Origin: Buxus sempervirens
Lineage: Eukaryota; Streptophyta; Magnoliopsida; Buxales; Buxaceae
DNA: 64,000 nt
Assembly (NCBI GenBank): GCA_947561395.2
Contig: CANNZS020000236.1
Span: forward strand, 918,322 to 982,321
Direction of reading: 5' to 3'
A model generated the notes under the pieces. It searched no databases. It was not told the DNA's origin and was given only the letters and a program-made list of their open reading frames with translations. The translations under genes and the position numbers were made by a program. Positions 44,307 through 57,388 of this stretch are shown in pieces; positions within the stretch are counted from its first letter, which is position 1, and each line of letters starts with the position of its first letter.

Positions 44307-47300
44307 TGGTACGAGAAAGACATAATTTGTTTGTGCCAGCGAGTGAATTAGGTGTGTTTTTGCGTGAGCGACCCATTGGGCGCGAACGTCTCCTTCTATC
44401 TGATTTACCGCTTTTCTTTATATACGCAATTTTAGATGTAGAACCCGTCTAGTGGCTTACAGAGAGATGAAGATTTTTACTTGGTTTAGCTGTCATAGTG
44501 GAGCGAAGGGACCCATTGGAGTCTGGGGCCCTAGCGTGACTCCTTAGTCTACTTACAGTGCATTAAGTACTTCTCCCCTTTCCTTTATTGATTGCACGAG
44601 CTATCATAGTCTTAGTCGTTCTATGACACTAGTTGAGTCTTTTCCGCAATACATTTTTCCGTTGATTTAGTTGAGTTAGTCGAAGGAGTAAGGCCCCTAT
44701 GAGAACTAGCGAAGCGAGGGGTGGATAATAGATCTTACCTTCTGTAATCACTGCAAGCCAATGTCAGGCTCCTTTTCGGACTTCACAGTACTGTACCAAA
44801 GAGAAGAAGAGATCGGGTCGAAGAAGGCCACAAGTGGAAGGAGAAGGATCTGCGCAGAGACTACTGAACCTACTCTATAGCTCAAGAATCAGAAATCAAA
44901 TAAGTAAGACTTGACTCTTCCTGGTCTGTGATTCAGTCAAAAGCTTAGACGATAGGGGGCTAATGGAGGAGATGGTCCGAAGGAGTCCCGGATAGGAACG
45001 AAAGAAAGATTGAAAGATCGATCCGAACTCCGGCTATTCAAAGAAGGAAGGACGAGTTAGCAGACCGCGGAAGACATAGAACTTCTTCTCGTCTATCTTG
45101 GCCAAGTGGAAGACTGGCTTTCAGAGGTCGAAAGGAAAGGCATTCATAAAGGAAAGGATGCAGAGAGCAAGCTATTAAAAGGGGGAGAGAACGAGGAGCT
45201 TTCCATTTCAGTCAGGAAAAGCCTGACTTCTTCTAGTTACTGGCTCAACAGAGGAAATTGTTATTGGCTCGACGAAAGGGACTGAAAGTGCTTGACTCGA
45301 AGAGTAAAGGGAGAATTATGCTTATACTTTCTTTGGCTCGCCCTAATCCAATAATGGGAAATGGATCTGCTGCTCTTGCTACTACGTGTGGGCAATAGAA
45401 GTGAGCTGGCTAGACTATTACGAAATTGCGTATAGCGTATCGAACGAGAGTCTCGTCTCCCAAGCTTTGAGTTAGTAGCTATAGGCTGTTCCTAGTAGCT
45501 AGGTATCTAGGTAGTTCCCAGTAGCTAGTAGTAGCTAGTAGCTCTCTTCTTGTAGCTAGCCGCATTGCTGGTATTAAATAAAAGAAAGATATAAAAAGAA
45601 ATGCTACCAAGATAAATCCTCCTACGGCTCTTTTCTCATAGCGCATCGACGGAGATCGCCCAGTTGGTTCTAGGTGGGGTCTCGAGTAAGGGTAGCCGCA
45701 CTCTCCTTCTTTTATAACTCTAAGCGGAGGACCTTCCCTCTTAGCTCTTAAGGAATTCTTAAACCTATAGACGTTGTTAACGAGCTAACCTAACTAATAG
45801 AATCTCTTCTCTAGGTAGTTTGTAGTGGGCATTCCTATCTGACCGAGTTGCTAGTAGGAAGCTAGGCTATTGAACTAACAGAAGATAAGCGCAGCGGATG
45901 ATATGCAGCGGACGATCTTCTTCTTTCTTTTTATCTAACATCGTCCGGTAGTTCCCTTTAGTATGTTTCTAAGAAGCTAGGACAGCTAAGAACGAATTAG
46001 CTCTTTCAAGCTCCGTTTCTAGAAGAGAAAGCCAGAAGGTAATAGCTGATTGGCAGTATGAGTGTCAGTAAGCTGCCGATGCTGTATTGCTGCCTGCTCG
46101 AATCAACATCCCTCTACGAGTTTCCTCATTCCTGTGGTTGTTCTCTTCTGTTCTGAGAGAGAGGGGCTCTAATGCCATTTCTCTTCCGTCCAAAGGCCAG
46201 TGAAAGCTATCAGATATAGGGTTTTCTTCCTTTCGATATGAGTCCCTTATTTCCTCCTTAGGAGCGCTTCTTGAAAGCCTTCTTCCCTGATTCCTCAACC
46301 CAGGATAGATCACCAGCGTCAACCTATTATGCATTGCAGCTTATCCGCTGCAGCTCTTAGGTCTTGGTAGCTAGTGGGAATGTAGGATAGCTCAAGTAAG
46401 TAATAGACTGACACCAGTGCCTCTGATAAGAGAAAATAGGTCCACATGATCAACCGAAAAGGCTTTCTATGGCCATTCTCTGCCTGAGCAAATGATGCTT
46501 TCAGGAAGGACGAATGCAAGGTTTTTTTTCCCTACCTATCCTATCCCCTATCAAGGAAGGACATGAACAAGATGGGATAAGCGCATCGGAGAAGGAATAG
46601 GTTGCAGCTTTTGTTGGTCCTACCTAGTAGCTAGATGCTTTAGTAGCTAGCTGGTTTGGGAAGGAAGGACAGGTAAGAATGGTATTATATCCCTCATTTC
46701 TTGTTTTTCCGGTGATGAGAGTTTGACCTCTAGGAATAAGACTTTCTCCCTTAATGTGCTGGTAGTTCCATAAGGCTTCCTAACTGCTTTTCTTATTTGT
46801 ACGAGCTAGTAGTTTGAGTTCCTCTCCTAGCAGCTAGCCGTAGTTGGAATAGCTATTGGACTAGCAGACGCAGCAGACGAGAAGCAGCAACCATTGATCT
46901 TCCGTCTTCTCCTCTTCTACGGTCGGTCTTATAGGCCTAGTCGTCAACCTGGCAAGGAGCTACCTCACCAGGCCCTTTAGAATCATTTTGTGACATTCCT
47001 CCCTCACACAAGGGAGCCAATATTAATGGCTTTACCTTGAGTTCTTGAGACGCCCAATCATAGCACTTCCAAAGTAAGCCGAAGCGGACCAATGTAGGGT
47101 CCGTATTCCGGCGATACCTGGAGGTTTCTACAGGTAATCTAAGAGCGTGAGGAGCCGAGTATATGGATTCTCAGCTACGGTAGTGTACCACTTCAACCAT
47201 TGAAGCCATTGTTGCATCCAATTACGGAGAACAGTGCGCTCCAAGATCTCCATTTCCGGTTCAGAGAGCAATCCCCATCTGCTGCATCTAAATATGCTGT

Positions 47301-50300
47301 TTCATCCGCTGAGACAAAAGCATATGAATCAACTCTTTCAAATGAAGAAGATGCCACCACTAAAAAAGAAAAGACGTCCATTTTGGAGGGCGGTGAATAA
47401 GGCTTTTAAGCCTGAAGAATAAGATTCTTTCAAATATACAGAAGTAGTCGATGACTAAAAGGCAAGTCCGACGGCAAGGGGTGTTGTCTGGTATAGAACC
47501 AGAACAAGGGCGGAGGGAGTTGTTTTCCAGTAGCAGCTTTCTTTTTCCTGGCTGAGTAGTTTCTCAAATCCCGAGAAGGGTGGTGGATGGGAATAGATAA
47601 GTAAGCATGCGAGTACATTGTTTCAGACGCCGAATACGTTAAATCACCCACCGAAGACGCATAAGAATAATCCGATGAATCATAGATAGCATAGGGATGA
47701 ATCATTCCTAAGAACCAGAGTCTAGGGCTGCTCTTTCCCAATCCGAACCAGCGGAATAGGCCTCTTCCGGTCCGGGTCGGAAGGCTTCCTTCCAGTGGTT
47801 GCTCCGGCTAGAGATATAGTCGTAGAGACGGCTAGAGATTATGTGAAGTCCCCAGATCTGAGATAAGGGAGATCCGGCTAGAGATTATGTCTAGGACAAG
47901 GCTATTGATCTAGTCTAGTCTACCTTCTCTTCTTTAGCTTGAGTATATACCCTCCGCTAGATAGTCTGCTTTTCCTTTCTCTAGGTTTTGGGTGACTATT
48001 CCTTCAAGGATAGTTTCGGTGAGGTTCTACTTGATCTTAGTTCTTTTCCTCAAAGTAGGGAGCTAAAAGTCTTCTTTCTCTTTATCTCGGTACTTTTGGT
48101 ACTCAATACTCTAGTTCTCGCCCGAGAGAGAGTATCTGACTTGTTTTCCTCAGTTTCAGTTGAGGATCCCTAGTTATCGAAGGGATAGTAGCTCGTATTC
48201 TAGAGTGAAGCGAGCCTCCCCCTTCAAGTAGTAGCCCAAAGTGAAGTCAGTAGTCGTAGAGATGGCTAGAGATCTAATTCATTCTCTAATTTCCCTGCAC
48301 GTCTTTTTCCCGCTGAAGAGACAAATCAGGGTGAGAAAGAGAAGGCTATTGAGAATGTCTAGTCTAGCTTTAGTCGTAGAGACGGCTAAGAGAAAGAGAA
48401 GGCGCAGAGACAGAGACGACTAAAGATATAGTTCAGTCCCCTTGATCTTGTCTTTTCCCCTTTCTTTTTTCTTTCCCGATGAAAGAAGTGTGAGCCATAG
48501 AAGGCGTAGATACAGATACAGATAGGGCTCTTTCTCGAGTTTCTTCCCTTGATTTAGTGAAGGAGATGGCTAGGAGAAGGCTCTGTCTCTAGTGAATTCC
48601 CGTAGTGCGTGTCTGCCCAGATGTGAGTGACCTACCTCAGTCGAGAGAGAGATCCCGCTATTGATTATGAATTCCAAGGAACTCCAAGAGAAGAGCAAAA
48701 GGTAAAGTACTTACTATAGTCCTCAAAGCAAGAGCGGAATTCTACATACCTTGCTTGAACTTTCATTCACTATCAGGCTAGAAAAGGCCAGCAGCATAAA
48801 GAAAGGAAGAAGGAGAAGGACTTATTTATCTTCGGACACAGGGACTAGAAAGAAAGCACAAAGAAGGAAAAGGTATGTAGGTCTTTTTCTTGGGTTTCAT
48901 AATTATCTTATATGAGGGTCAGGGCTTAAAGCGGGGTAGTTGAATAGGAATCCGGCTAATAAGCTTGAGTTCAGATAGTCAGGTGAGAATCCAATCCTTT
49001 TTGCGTTCTCGATGGAGTTGGTCTTCTTTGCACCTTAGTACAAGTAAAGCTCTGACTACAAGAATGCAAATGCATTGGATGCAAACTCATCACTTAAATC
49101 CCCAGAGATGGCAATCTCACTTCAGAGAAAGTCTGATGTGCTATTTGACTGATCCTTAAGACTAGGATTTCGGATTCTCTTAGAACAAGGGCGCCCAATG
49201 AGCCAGAAAGAAGAGCTCATTCTTTAGCTAGCGCGGCAGGTAACCCTACTGCTGGCTGCTAAGATTCATTCCACGCTTTAGGAAGAAGGAAGATCTCACA
49301 TAAGCTGACTCGAAAGTAGAGTGAGGATTTCTTTCACATTTTGATGACGATCTGGAGAAATGGCCCCTAAAAGGGTCGCTAGCGAGGCCCTAAAAGGGTC
49401 TCACTAATGGTTGAAGGGCAAGCGCTTATTCATCAGTATGTCTCCGCCGTGGGCATAGTTTAGCTGGTACTTCAGTGGGGTTTTTCCCTTTGCCCCTCAT
49501 CTCGCACTCTGAGTAAGGCATCTATTCAACCTGAGATATAGACCATCTCTACGAAAGGCCCCTCTTAATTCAATCCGAACCAAATAAGGGTGGGCGGGTA
49601 TATAATAACTAACTAACCGTATGTGCCAAGCTAGCCGAGCAAGCAATAAAGAAAGGGATGGTTGGGCGGGGACTATACCACCTAACACTAAATAAAGCAA
49701 TATTTTTCAACAAGAAAGCAAAGGGTCCGAAGGAGAAGAGAGACAGGGTAGCGGACTAGGGTCGATCAGACTGTTAGGTACGGGTAGCGAGCTAGGATCA
49801 AATAGACTGTTAGGGAGGAGGGGGAAAGAAGCAGCTAGGAGAAAAAGAAGGGCGGAGGGTGGGGCTGTAGGTGAGGTATAGAAGGTAGGAACTTCACTGA
49901 ACTTAAAAAGAGAATGAATGATATTCCAAATCAGCAGGGTCTTTTTCTAGAACCAGGATGGTAAGTTCAGTAGAGGAAATTCCACTCTGAAGCTGCAGAC
50001 ACCACGGAGAATCCGCCAAAAAGGGCAGATCGATCTAGTCTTTCTTTTCCAGAAGAGGAAGATGAAAGCTATAGAAAAAGAATGGTAGAATGCTTTGTTT
50101 GGTTGGTTGGATTCAAAGTATCTAATATGGTAGTTTCCAACTTATTTCATAGGTAAAGAACGAAGCTAGGAATAAAGCATTTGAACGAGTTATAGGGCAA
50201 AAGGGAAGCGCAGACTTAACAATAAAATGAGAGGTACGGACGATAGATAGACCATTCCAAAGATCACAATCTACTATGAAATAAGGGAAAGTAGCGCTGG

Positions 50301-50941
50301 GGTGGTTCGAGTCCGCGTCGTGGTGACGGCTAACCGAGAAAGCGGAAGCCTTTGCATACGACACTCCTGCTAGCAAGCACATTGAGCAAATGCACAGCGG
50401 CAAGCCGGTAGAAAACAAAGGCGGTGGCCGGGGTCGGCGAGGAAGAAAAAGTGGATGAATTTGGCAGGTACTAACTATGTGTTTTCCCATCTGCCGTCCT
50501 TTGGGCTGGAGATTGCTGTTCAGCTGTTCCCCGGTTTTGAAGCTCGCCTCAAACTCTAGCTGCCGTGTGAACCTCTTCTGGGCAACTGTTAAAGCTCCTG
50601 GTTTCGCAACGGCCGGCTTTGGTTCAGCTCTCGGGGCCACCTCACACACTAAAAAAATCGTAAGCTTCCTTCCCCACCCACCGCCCTCACTTGAAGACGA
50701 AAGAAAAAATTCGATTCAAAGATCGCCTCCACCAGGCAAGGTCGGCTCAAGAAGTGGAAGTTGTGAGATGGAAAGAAGACCAAGAAAAAGGAACAGAATC
50801 AGGGATCAATCCATACTCAAGCGGCTTGCCTTTGACTACGCATTGTCAGTCCTTTGAGAGACATAAGGACCTACCGACAAGGTCTCCTTTGTCTACTACG
50901 TCTTTCCCCTTTGGTCTATCAGCTTTGTCTAGGAGCCTCTT

Positions 50942-50950
50942 TCTCTTATG
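50942..50950 (-). promoter_or_regulatory. CATAAGAGA promoter-like motif, copy 2
   Basis: Identical copy of the motif at 25534-25542. Confidence 0.45.
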
Positions 50951-51097
50951 AAAAAAGCGATGAAAGACGTGCTCTAGGCCCCCTCTCAAGGTGTCTTATA
51001 GCTGCGTGGCAAGAGCTCTCTCTTCTAGAGCCCTTCTCAAGTGGGTTGACTATACAGACCTGTAAACTTAAATGAGCAGCGTGAAAACTTCACCAAA

Positions 51098-51858
51098 AGC
51101 TTGATGACCTGGTGTGGCAGCGAGGCTCAACTTGTGCGAGCTTTCGGGGCGCAGGCTGTAACAGAGGGGCGATAGTGAGCCAACTAAGGAAAACTTTACT
51201 CTGGAAAAAAATCTGAGACCAAGGAGGGCTGTTTGAAAGGCCAAAGACGACCGTACGAAACCGCAGGATTGCGGGACGTAGGGTACAAGAGGCAAGCTTT
51301 ATCCCATAGCGATAAGGAAAATACATCCCAAATCGCCCGGTAGAACGGAGAAGAACCATTAATAGAAGGATTATACGGGTTCTTCTGAGTCCTAACGGAG
51401 GACGCAGTCCAAATGGGTACCCACCGAAACCCGAGATTCATAGGAATCTCGAAGCAACGAGGGATATACCTCTCGGCAAGCCTGACACACATACTACGGA
51501 ACTCAACTAAGATAAGAGTTCAGTAGGCATAGAAGACGGAGGATAAACAATTTACGTATATTGAGAGTTCTGTCTCTTATAAAACATTATTAGCTTACTA
51601 AGAGATAAAACAGATAGGTAGAATTTCACTAACCTATCAGCTCCATCATCCTTACGGACTATCATTCTTCTATGGAATGCGGGAATGCATCTCGGAAGAC
51701 CTGTTCGTGTCACGCTTACGGGAAAGGGTATTGCAGCCGTACGCTCAAACGAGCCACTGTAATACCTTTGTAGGCACACAGCACAACATTTAAGGTACAA
51801 GGCGGTGTTTAACCAATCCAGCCTTACGCCTGAAAGCATGAAGCCACCTGGCAAATAA
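51098..51858 (-). mobile_element. Mitovirus RdRp fossil, copy 2
   Basis: Identical repeat copy of 25690-26450. Confidence 0.78.
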
Positions 51859-51877
51859 GTATACCGCTATACAGCGC

Positions 51878-52577
51878 TCCTTAGATAAGAACAAATAGTC
51901 TCGCTGTCTCTTCTGCCGTACAATCTGTTGGCGCCGCGATGAATGTAGCATATTTAGAGAATCGGTCCACCACTACTATGATGGAACCCAACTCTCCCAC
52001 CTTAGGCAATGCCGAGATGAAGTCCATTGAGATGCTTGCCCAAGGCCTTTCCGGGACTGGTAAGGGTTCTAGCAAACCCCCTTGCCTCTTCCGCTCCACC
52101 TTGTCTTGTTGACACACAAGACAAGTCCTTACATACTCATCAACGTCATCACGCATGTGCGGCCAGTAGTATGCTGCCTCGAGGAGAGCCAACGCCCGTT
52201 GTTGGCCTGGGTGACCAGCCCATCGAGTATCATGGCACTCCTTCAATAGCTCCTTTCTCAAGTTGTTACACTTGGGCACATAGAGCCTTTCTCCCTTAGC
52301 CATTAGAAGACCATCCTTTACCCAGAACTTTCTGGTCTTCCCTTCTCGTGCTAAGTCCATTAGGCCCTTGGCTATGGGATCCTTATCAAGTCCCTCTCGT
52401 ATACGATCGGGCACGCTCACTTTGAGTTGGCTCACAGCGGCTACCTCCTCAAGCTTAAGTGAGGCCAACTCTGCCTTCCTACTTAGCGCATCGGCCACCT
52501 GGTTGGTCCGGCCAGGCTGGTACTCTAGCACCATGTCAAAGTCCGCCAATCAGTCCTGCCAGCGCGCTTGCTTAGGG
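51878..52577 (-). mobile_element. Second chromovirus-like gypsy fossil, copy 2
   Basis: Identical repeat copy of 26470-27169, ending at the copy 2/copy 3 junction. Confidence 0.9.
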
Positions 52578-55500
52578 TAGTCCACAACTTCTTTAGTAAG
52601 AGAATCTCGATTGTGTAATAGAATAGGTTGGACCCCCAAGACGAACTATCAAGTTTTGGATTTCTTCCGAAATTAAGGACTGGTCCCCGGGGTTTCCGAA
52701 TCCCGTCTTTTAGGAATTCCCCCCGGGGTTGAAAGAGTGGTTTAAGTTGCTCCCTCTTTCCTATGAGCTCCCCTCCGAGCAAAAAGTAAAAGAAAGAATG
52801 ATGAAACCTGCGGCCAGGCCTAAATAAATAGATTGAGGCCTTTCCCTCTATAGAGTAGTTAACCCCGTCTATCCCGACATTGAGGTAAGCGCGGATATCC
52901 CTTTCTTTCTTTCCGGGGTAGAGTGAGTCCTCGTCTAGTAGCTCGTAGCTAGCTAGATTATCAGACGATTATTAATACGATTCTATTTCATTCATTCTCG
53001 GTGCAAAACCGTCTACCCTTCCTGCACTCCTAGCTGCATAAGGCATTCTGCTTCCCCTGCCCTACATTCCTGACTAGGAATGATATAAGGTCCGCCCTTA
53101 GGTAGTTCCTTTGTGTGTGGCAATAAGCCTCCTACCTTCTAGTCCCTGCTAGCTCGCTAAGTTAGGTAGCTTCTCCTTCCCTCAGAAAAGACTAACGTAA
53201 ACTCAACTCTTACGAGGCGCCCCCGCTCTAAGATAAAGGACTCAAGACTCAACTCAACTGACGTAGGAGACTGGGCCCTGACGCTGGAGATTAGCTCAGC
53301 TAGGACTCTTAACTAATAACTGAGGCTGACGTAGGACAAGTAGAACACTGAGCGTAGGAGCCTTTGGTTAATAAGATGTGTAGGACATTGGTTAATAAGA
53401 TGCGCTAGCTCAATTGTTTTTCAAAAGTCTTCCTATTTTACTTTGAGTAAATAAAGTGTAGCATTGAGTAGATGCTAATTCTTTAACTTAGTATATTAGC
53501 GGAGCTCTGTCAGGGGGGAAAGGCTAATGGAAGAATACAAGGCTTTTCGAGTCCATTAGTCCCCCCCGAACCCCCCACTACTGACCGTAAAGGTGCTTAC
53601 ATATAATATATATATATGCTTTTACATTTAAATTTGGATTCTAACTCCCCTTTCACGCTCGTTTGAGCCCGTAACCGGTCTCTCTCTGGATCTGAACCTG
53701 GATTCTCAGAGCATCGTATATATAATAGAGTCATAAGCTGGATCTACTGCTTAACCAAAAGAATCAATTGCTCCGGGGCAACTTCTCCCTGGAGCTACTG
53801 GATATCGACCTAAGAGATACTAGACCAGGTGCGAGAGGAAGGTATGTAATTAGAATATCTATCCCTGTTGTTCGCATATGGGTTGTTATCCCTTTAATTA
53901 GAAGGCAGAAGTGCTAGGGATCGGAAATGACGTAGGTGACGAATCGGGCCAATCGAGGCGGTCCCCATTTGAGATTGAGAGAGCGGTCGGGCCGGGTGGC
54001 AAGCTCAAGGCTTGGTGGGGGATAGGGTAGCTCGGTTTGCCTCTATATCGGGATTTGATCCAAGATGGGAAGAAGATTGGTTTGCTCTACAATCGGGGAG
54101 CTTCGACTAGCTCCTTGCGAACACCTCAGAGAAATAGGAACTCAACATCGATGACATACTGCGGAAAATGCACGAATTAATGCTACGAATGAACGAAAGA
54201 GTCACTCTCTATCTTGTTTGCCTACCTTCTTGGTCAAGCCTACTTTCGAAAAACTACGGTCCACCAATTAGGATCCGTTCACTCCATCTGAACCTATTGG
54301 CCCTCTTTCTTCTCTAATTCGATCAGCTGCAACTGGTAAAACAAGCGATTCGTAAACAAATTATTCTAACACTACTGATTCTGCGAACCTTTTCCCTCGA
54401 TCTTTTGATCGTAACAATCGATTCTGTGCACTTTCTACATCGCTAACTGGTAGACAAGAAGCGAGGGCTTGCTTTGGCTTTCATTCCTACCTTCGCAAAC
54501 CCAGGAAAGAGGGATAGCTTGGATAATCAGTAGTGCAGGGAAGGAAAACGGGCTATTCGCTGGTAACAAACCTAGGAGAATTAGCAAAATAGAAATGAAA
54601 TACTGACGATTCTATGACCAAAACAGGTGATTCGCTGATAGAGACAGCTACCTTAGCTAATTGCTTCGGAGAGTTACCAATTGGGTTGGAGCAAGGAACC
54701 GCAAAAGACTACCGATTCTGCAACAAATGCAACTCATTCTGAAATGTCAACAACCGATTGTGCGCAACTTTTGTCACGAGTGAAAAACAACTAATTATGC
54801 GAAAAAGACTGAAAAATCACATACAAATAAGACGAGGTATCAAAGGAACATAGCTTGATAACAAGATTGCAACCGGATGCTTCGAAGCAGACTATCAAGT
54901 TACTAACGACTTCTAGCAAGGAGATAGACCAAGCGCATGAACTACCCCTATTGACCTAAAAGGTCAGCCCAGTCAGTGCAGTCTCGATCTTTATGATTCA
55001 ACTTCTCTTTGCGAGGTAGCCCGGTGCCCCAAAAACCAGCTCTTCTCAGAACCCGGGGGAGAGACTAAAAGCTGTCTCTTGAGCTCGGGTAGCTCCTTCT
55101 TAATTGATTGCCAAATCTTAATCGAATTGCCATGCTCTAATCAAGGAGCGACCAATGAAAATAGAGTTACAAGTTCTAGGGCGAAGGACTCTGATCCTGG
55201 GCTTTTGAACATCAAGCTTGTGGACAGGCCTCTCTCTTCCTTCTTGCTTCACACCAGCTATTGACCCCAATTCACTTAAGAAACCAGCCTTGTTATTTAT
55301 AAGGGGTGCGGCTATGCCGTGTTCTCGGTGTATGCGCGAAGTGAATCTTCTATACCGTCCATAGTTATAGTTGGCGGGCAATTCGTCGTTCATGCATTTT
55401 GGACCGTTGTCGCTGGAGATTGCACTTAGTGCTAGGCTTCCGCTGTCGGTCCGGCCCGGGTGATGAAACTGAACGTACTTTGGTTAGTCATTCTGGTTGT

Positions 55501-57341
55501 ATCGACTTGCGTCTGTCCCTCTGTCCCTGATCCTTTCAAGCATAGAATGAAGCGAGTGGGGATTGCCGGGTTTCAGCTGGTTTCTGTGTTCTTAGGTTCG
55601 ATCTCTTCTCTTCTAGGGCCAACGCGCCTATTCTATTACATTCCTTTCCCTTTCCCCTTCTTGGGTGAACCTGTCCCATTGCCCGAATCCAGGAATGGTG
55701 ATGTCTCGTCCTGACATGGGTTACCTTTCCTAAACGGGTTTAATGGAACATGCCTAGGGCAGAGAAACGTAAGTTTATCTAGCCCGATAGGCAAAACACC
55801 TTAAGAGAGGGCACTTCGTGGCTTAAACGGCTCTATTTTAACTATGCTCCACCGTTAGAGAAGAAAGAAAATACATGCATATAGGCAAACCCCACGAACC
55901 ATCCGTTTCGGGAGCTACAAGGAGGAAGAAATAGGATTCGGATGAAGAATAAGAAAGAGAGAACGATGCCGAGGCTGAAGTCGAAACCTAAGTCGAAGTT
56001 CAAGCTAAAGCAGGTGCCTAAGTTGAAGCTTAAGTCGATGCCAAAGCCGGTGTTGATGTCTTAGAATAGGGAACACCAAGTGAAAGAGCTGCCATCCGGA
56101 ACTTGAGAAGGGGGACGAACTACTTTGATTGAGTCTTGCAGACAAACCGAACTCGCGGAGATTGAAATGAGAGAAAATGGAAAGGCGCTTTTTCCACCTT
56201 TTTCAGAGTGGAGTTACTCTTAGTCGAAATCACTCGAACCTTTCTCATATCTTTGTGTTTCCTGTGTCCTCAATTGTCCAGTTTCCCGGCTCGCTAGCTT
56301 GCTTGATCAAATCCACGGAACGAACTGACTTCCCGGCAAAGCAAAGGAGAAAGAGTGATTCTTTACGTTGCAAGCAAACAAGCAACGGCACACACAGAAG
56401 TGAATAAAATAGCTGACTGACTTCCGCACAGGAAGGAGTGACTGAACTACGGTGTTTTGCAACTTTTCAATCAAATTCAATCAAAAAACAAGGGAAGATG
56501 GGACTTTTTCCTTTTACCTTCCCTAAAAGTACCATTTCAATGGAATAACACGGGAATATGAAACCCTTTTTAACCAAAAACAGGAGAATTAGTCAACTTG
56601 TCAATCAAGATTCAATCAAGGAAAGCACTTCTTCACTTGCCTTGGCTTGAGTCCAATCTCATCTGTCAGGAGATGGCTTAGTAAGGAGTTGTTAAAGTCT
56701 TCTGGTAGTCGCTTGTCTTATGAGTGAATCTCGATCTATGGCCTATTTGATTGAAGCTGAAGGCCTGTTCAAAAAATCAGATAGGCCGTTTTCTTATCTG
56801 CTAGCTCGCCTTCTTCTTCTTCTAGTCAAATCTTTGAAAGGGGTGAAACCGTCGTACATGAGTAGACTGCCCTACCCTTTTAGTACTAAAGGTAGGAAAG
56901 CCAGAAAGAAAGCAAGACTTCTCTAAGAACATCTTTTATAATCTCCGATCGGGGAATATTAATAGATGTTCCCACGGAGCGGTAACTAGTTTAGCTGCTC
57001 GAACCTGAACCATCGTGAATAGAACCAGCGCTTAAGGAAAAGTAGGAGAAGAAGGCCGACGGGTGATTCCCTTGGGTACGAAAGAGGGATATGAGTGAAG
57101 ATAGAGGAAGAGGAAAGAAGGCTTGTGTGAAGGATACGTCTTGGCTATGGCATCATGCAAGGCAGGCTCAGGCAAGCGTCTTTGAGTCGTCGAAGGCAAG
57201 ATAGCACAGGAAACGGACGATTTACCGCATAGGTAACTATAAGGGAGGAGTTCAAACCCGGCAATCTCCGACTTAAATGATTTAGGAGTGAAAGAACCTG
57301 GTATTCCCCGCTCCTTAATATCCCCCCGATGGAGGAAGCTT

Positions 57342-57388
57342 CCCAGGTAGGATTCGAACCTACGACCAGTCAGTTAACAGCCGACCGC
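57342..57388 (-). pseudogene. trnN: Truncated trnN-GUU, copy 3
   Basis: Identical third copy of the trnN remnant at 6526-6572. Confidence 0.8.

Larger units (their letters stand above)
27170..52577 (+). repeat. 25,408-bp tandem repeat unit, copy 2
   Basis: Complete second copy in direct head-to-tail orientation, with no spacer between it and copy 1. Any feature of copy 1 at position x lies here at x + 25,408. Blocks sampled at the start, at the trnN remnant, at atp4-nad4L and at the mitovirus fossil are identical to copy 1. Confidence 0.97.
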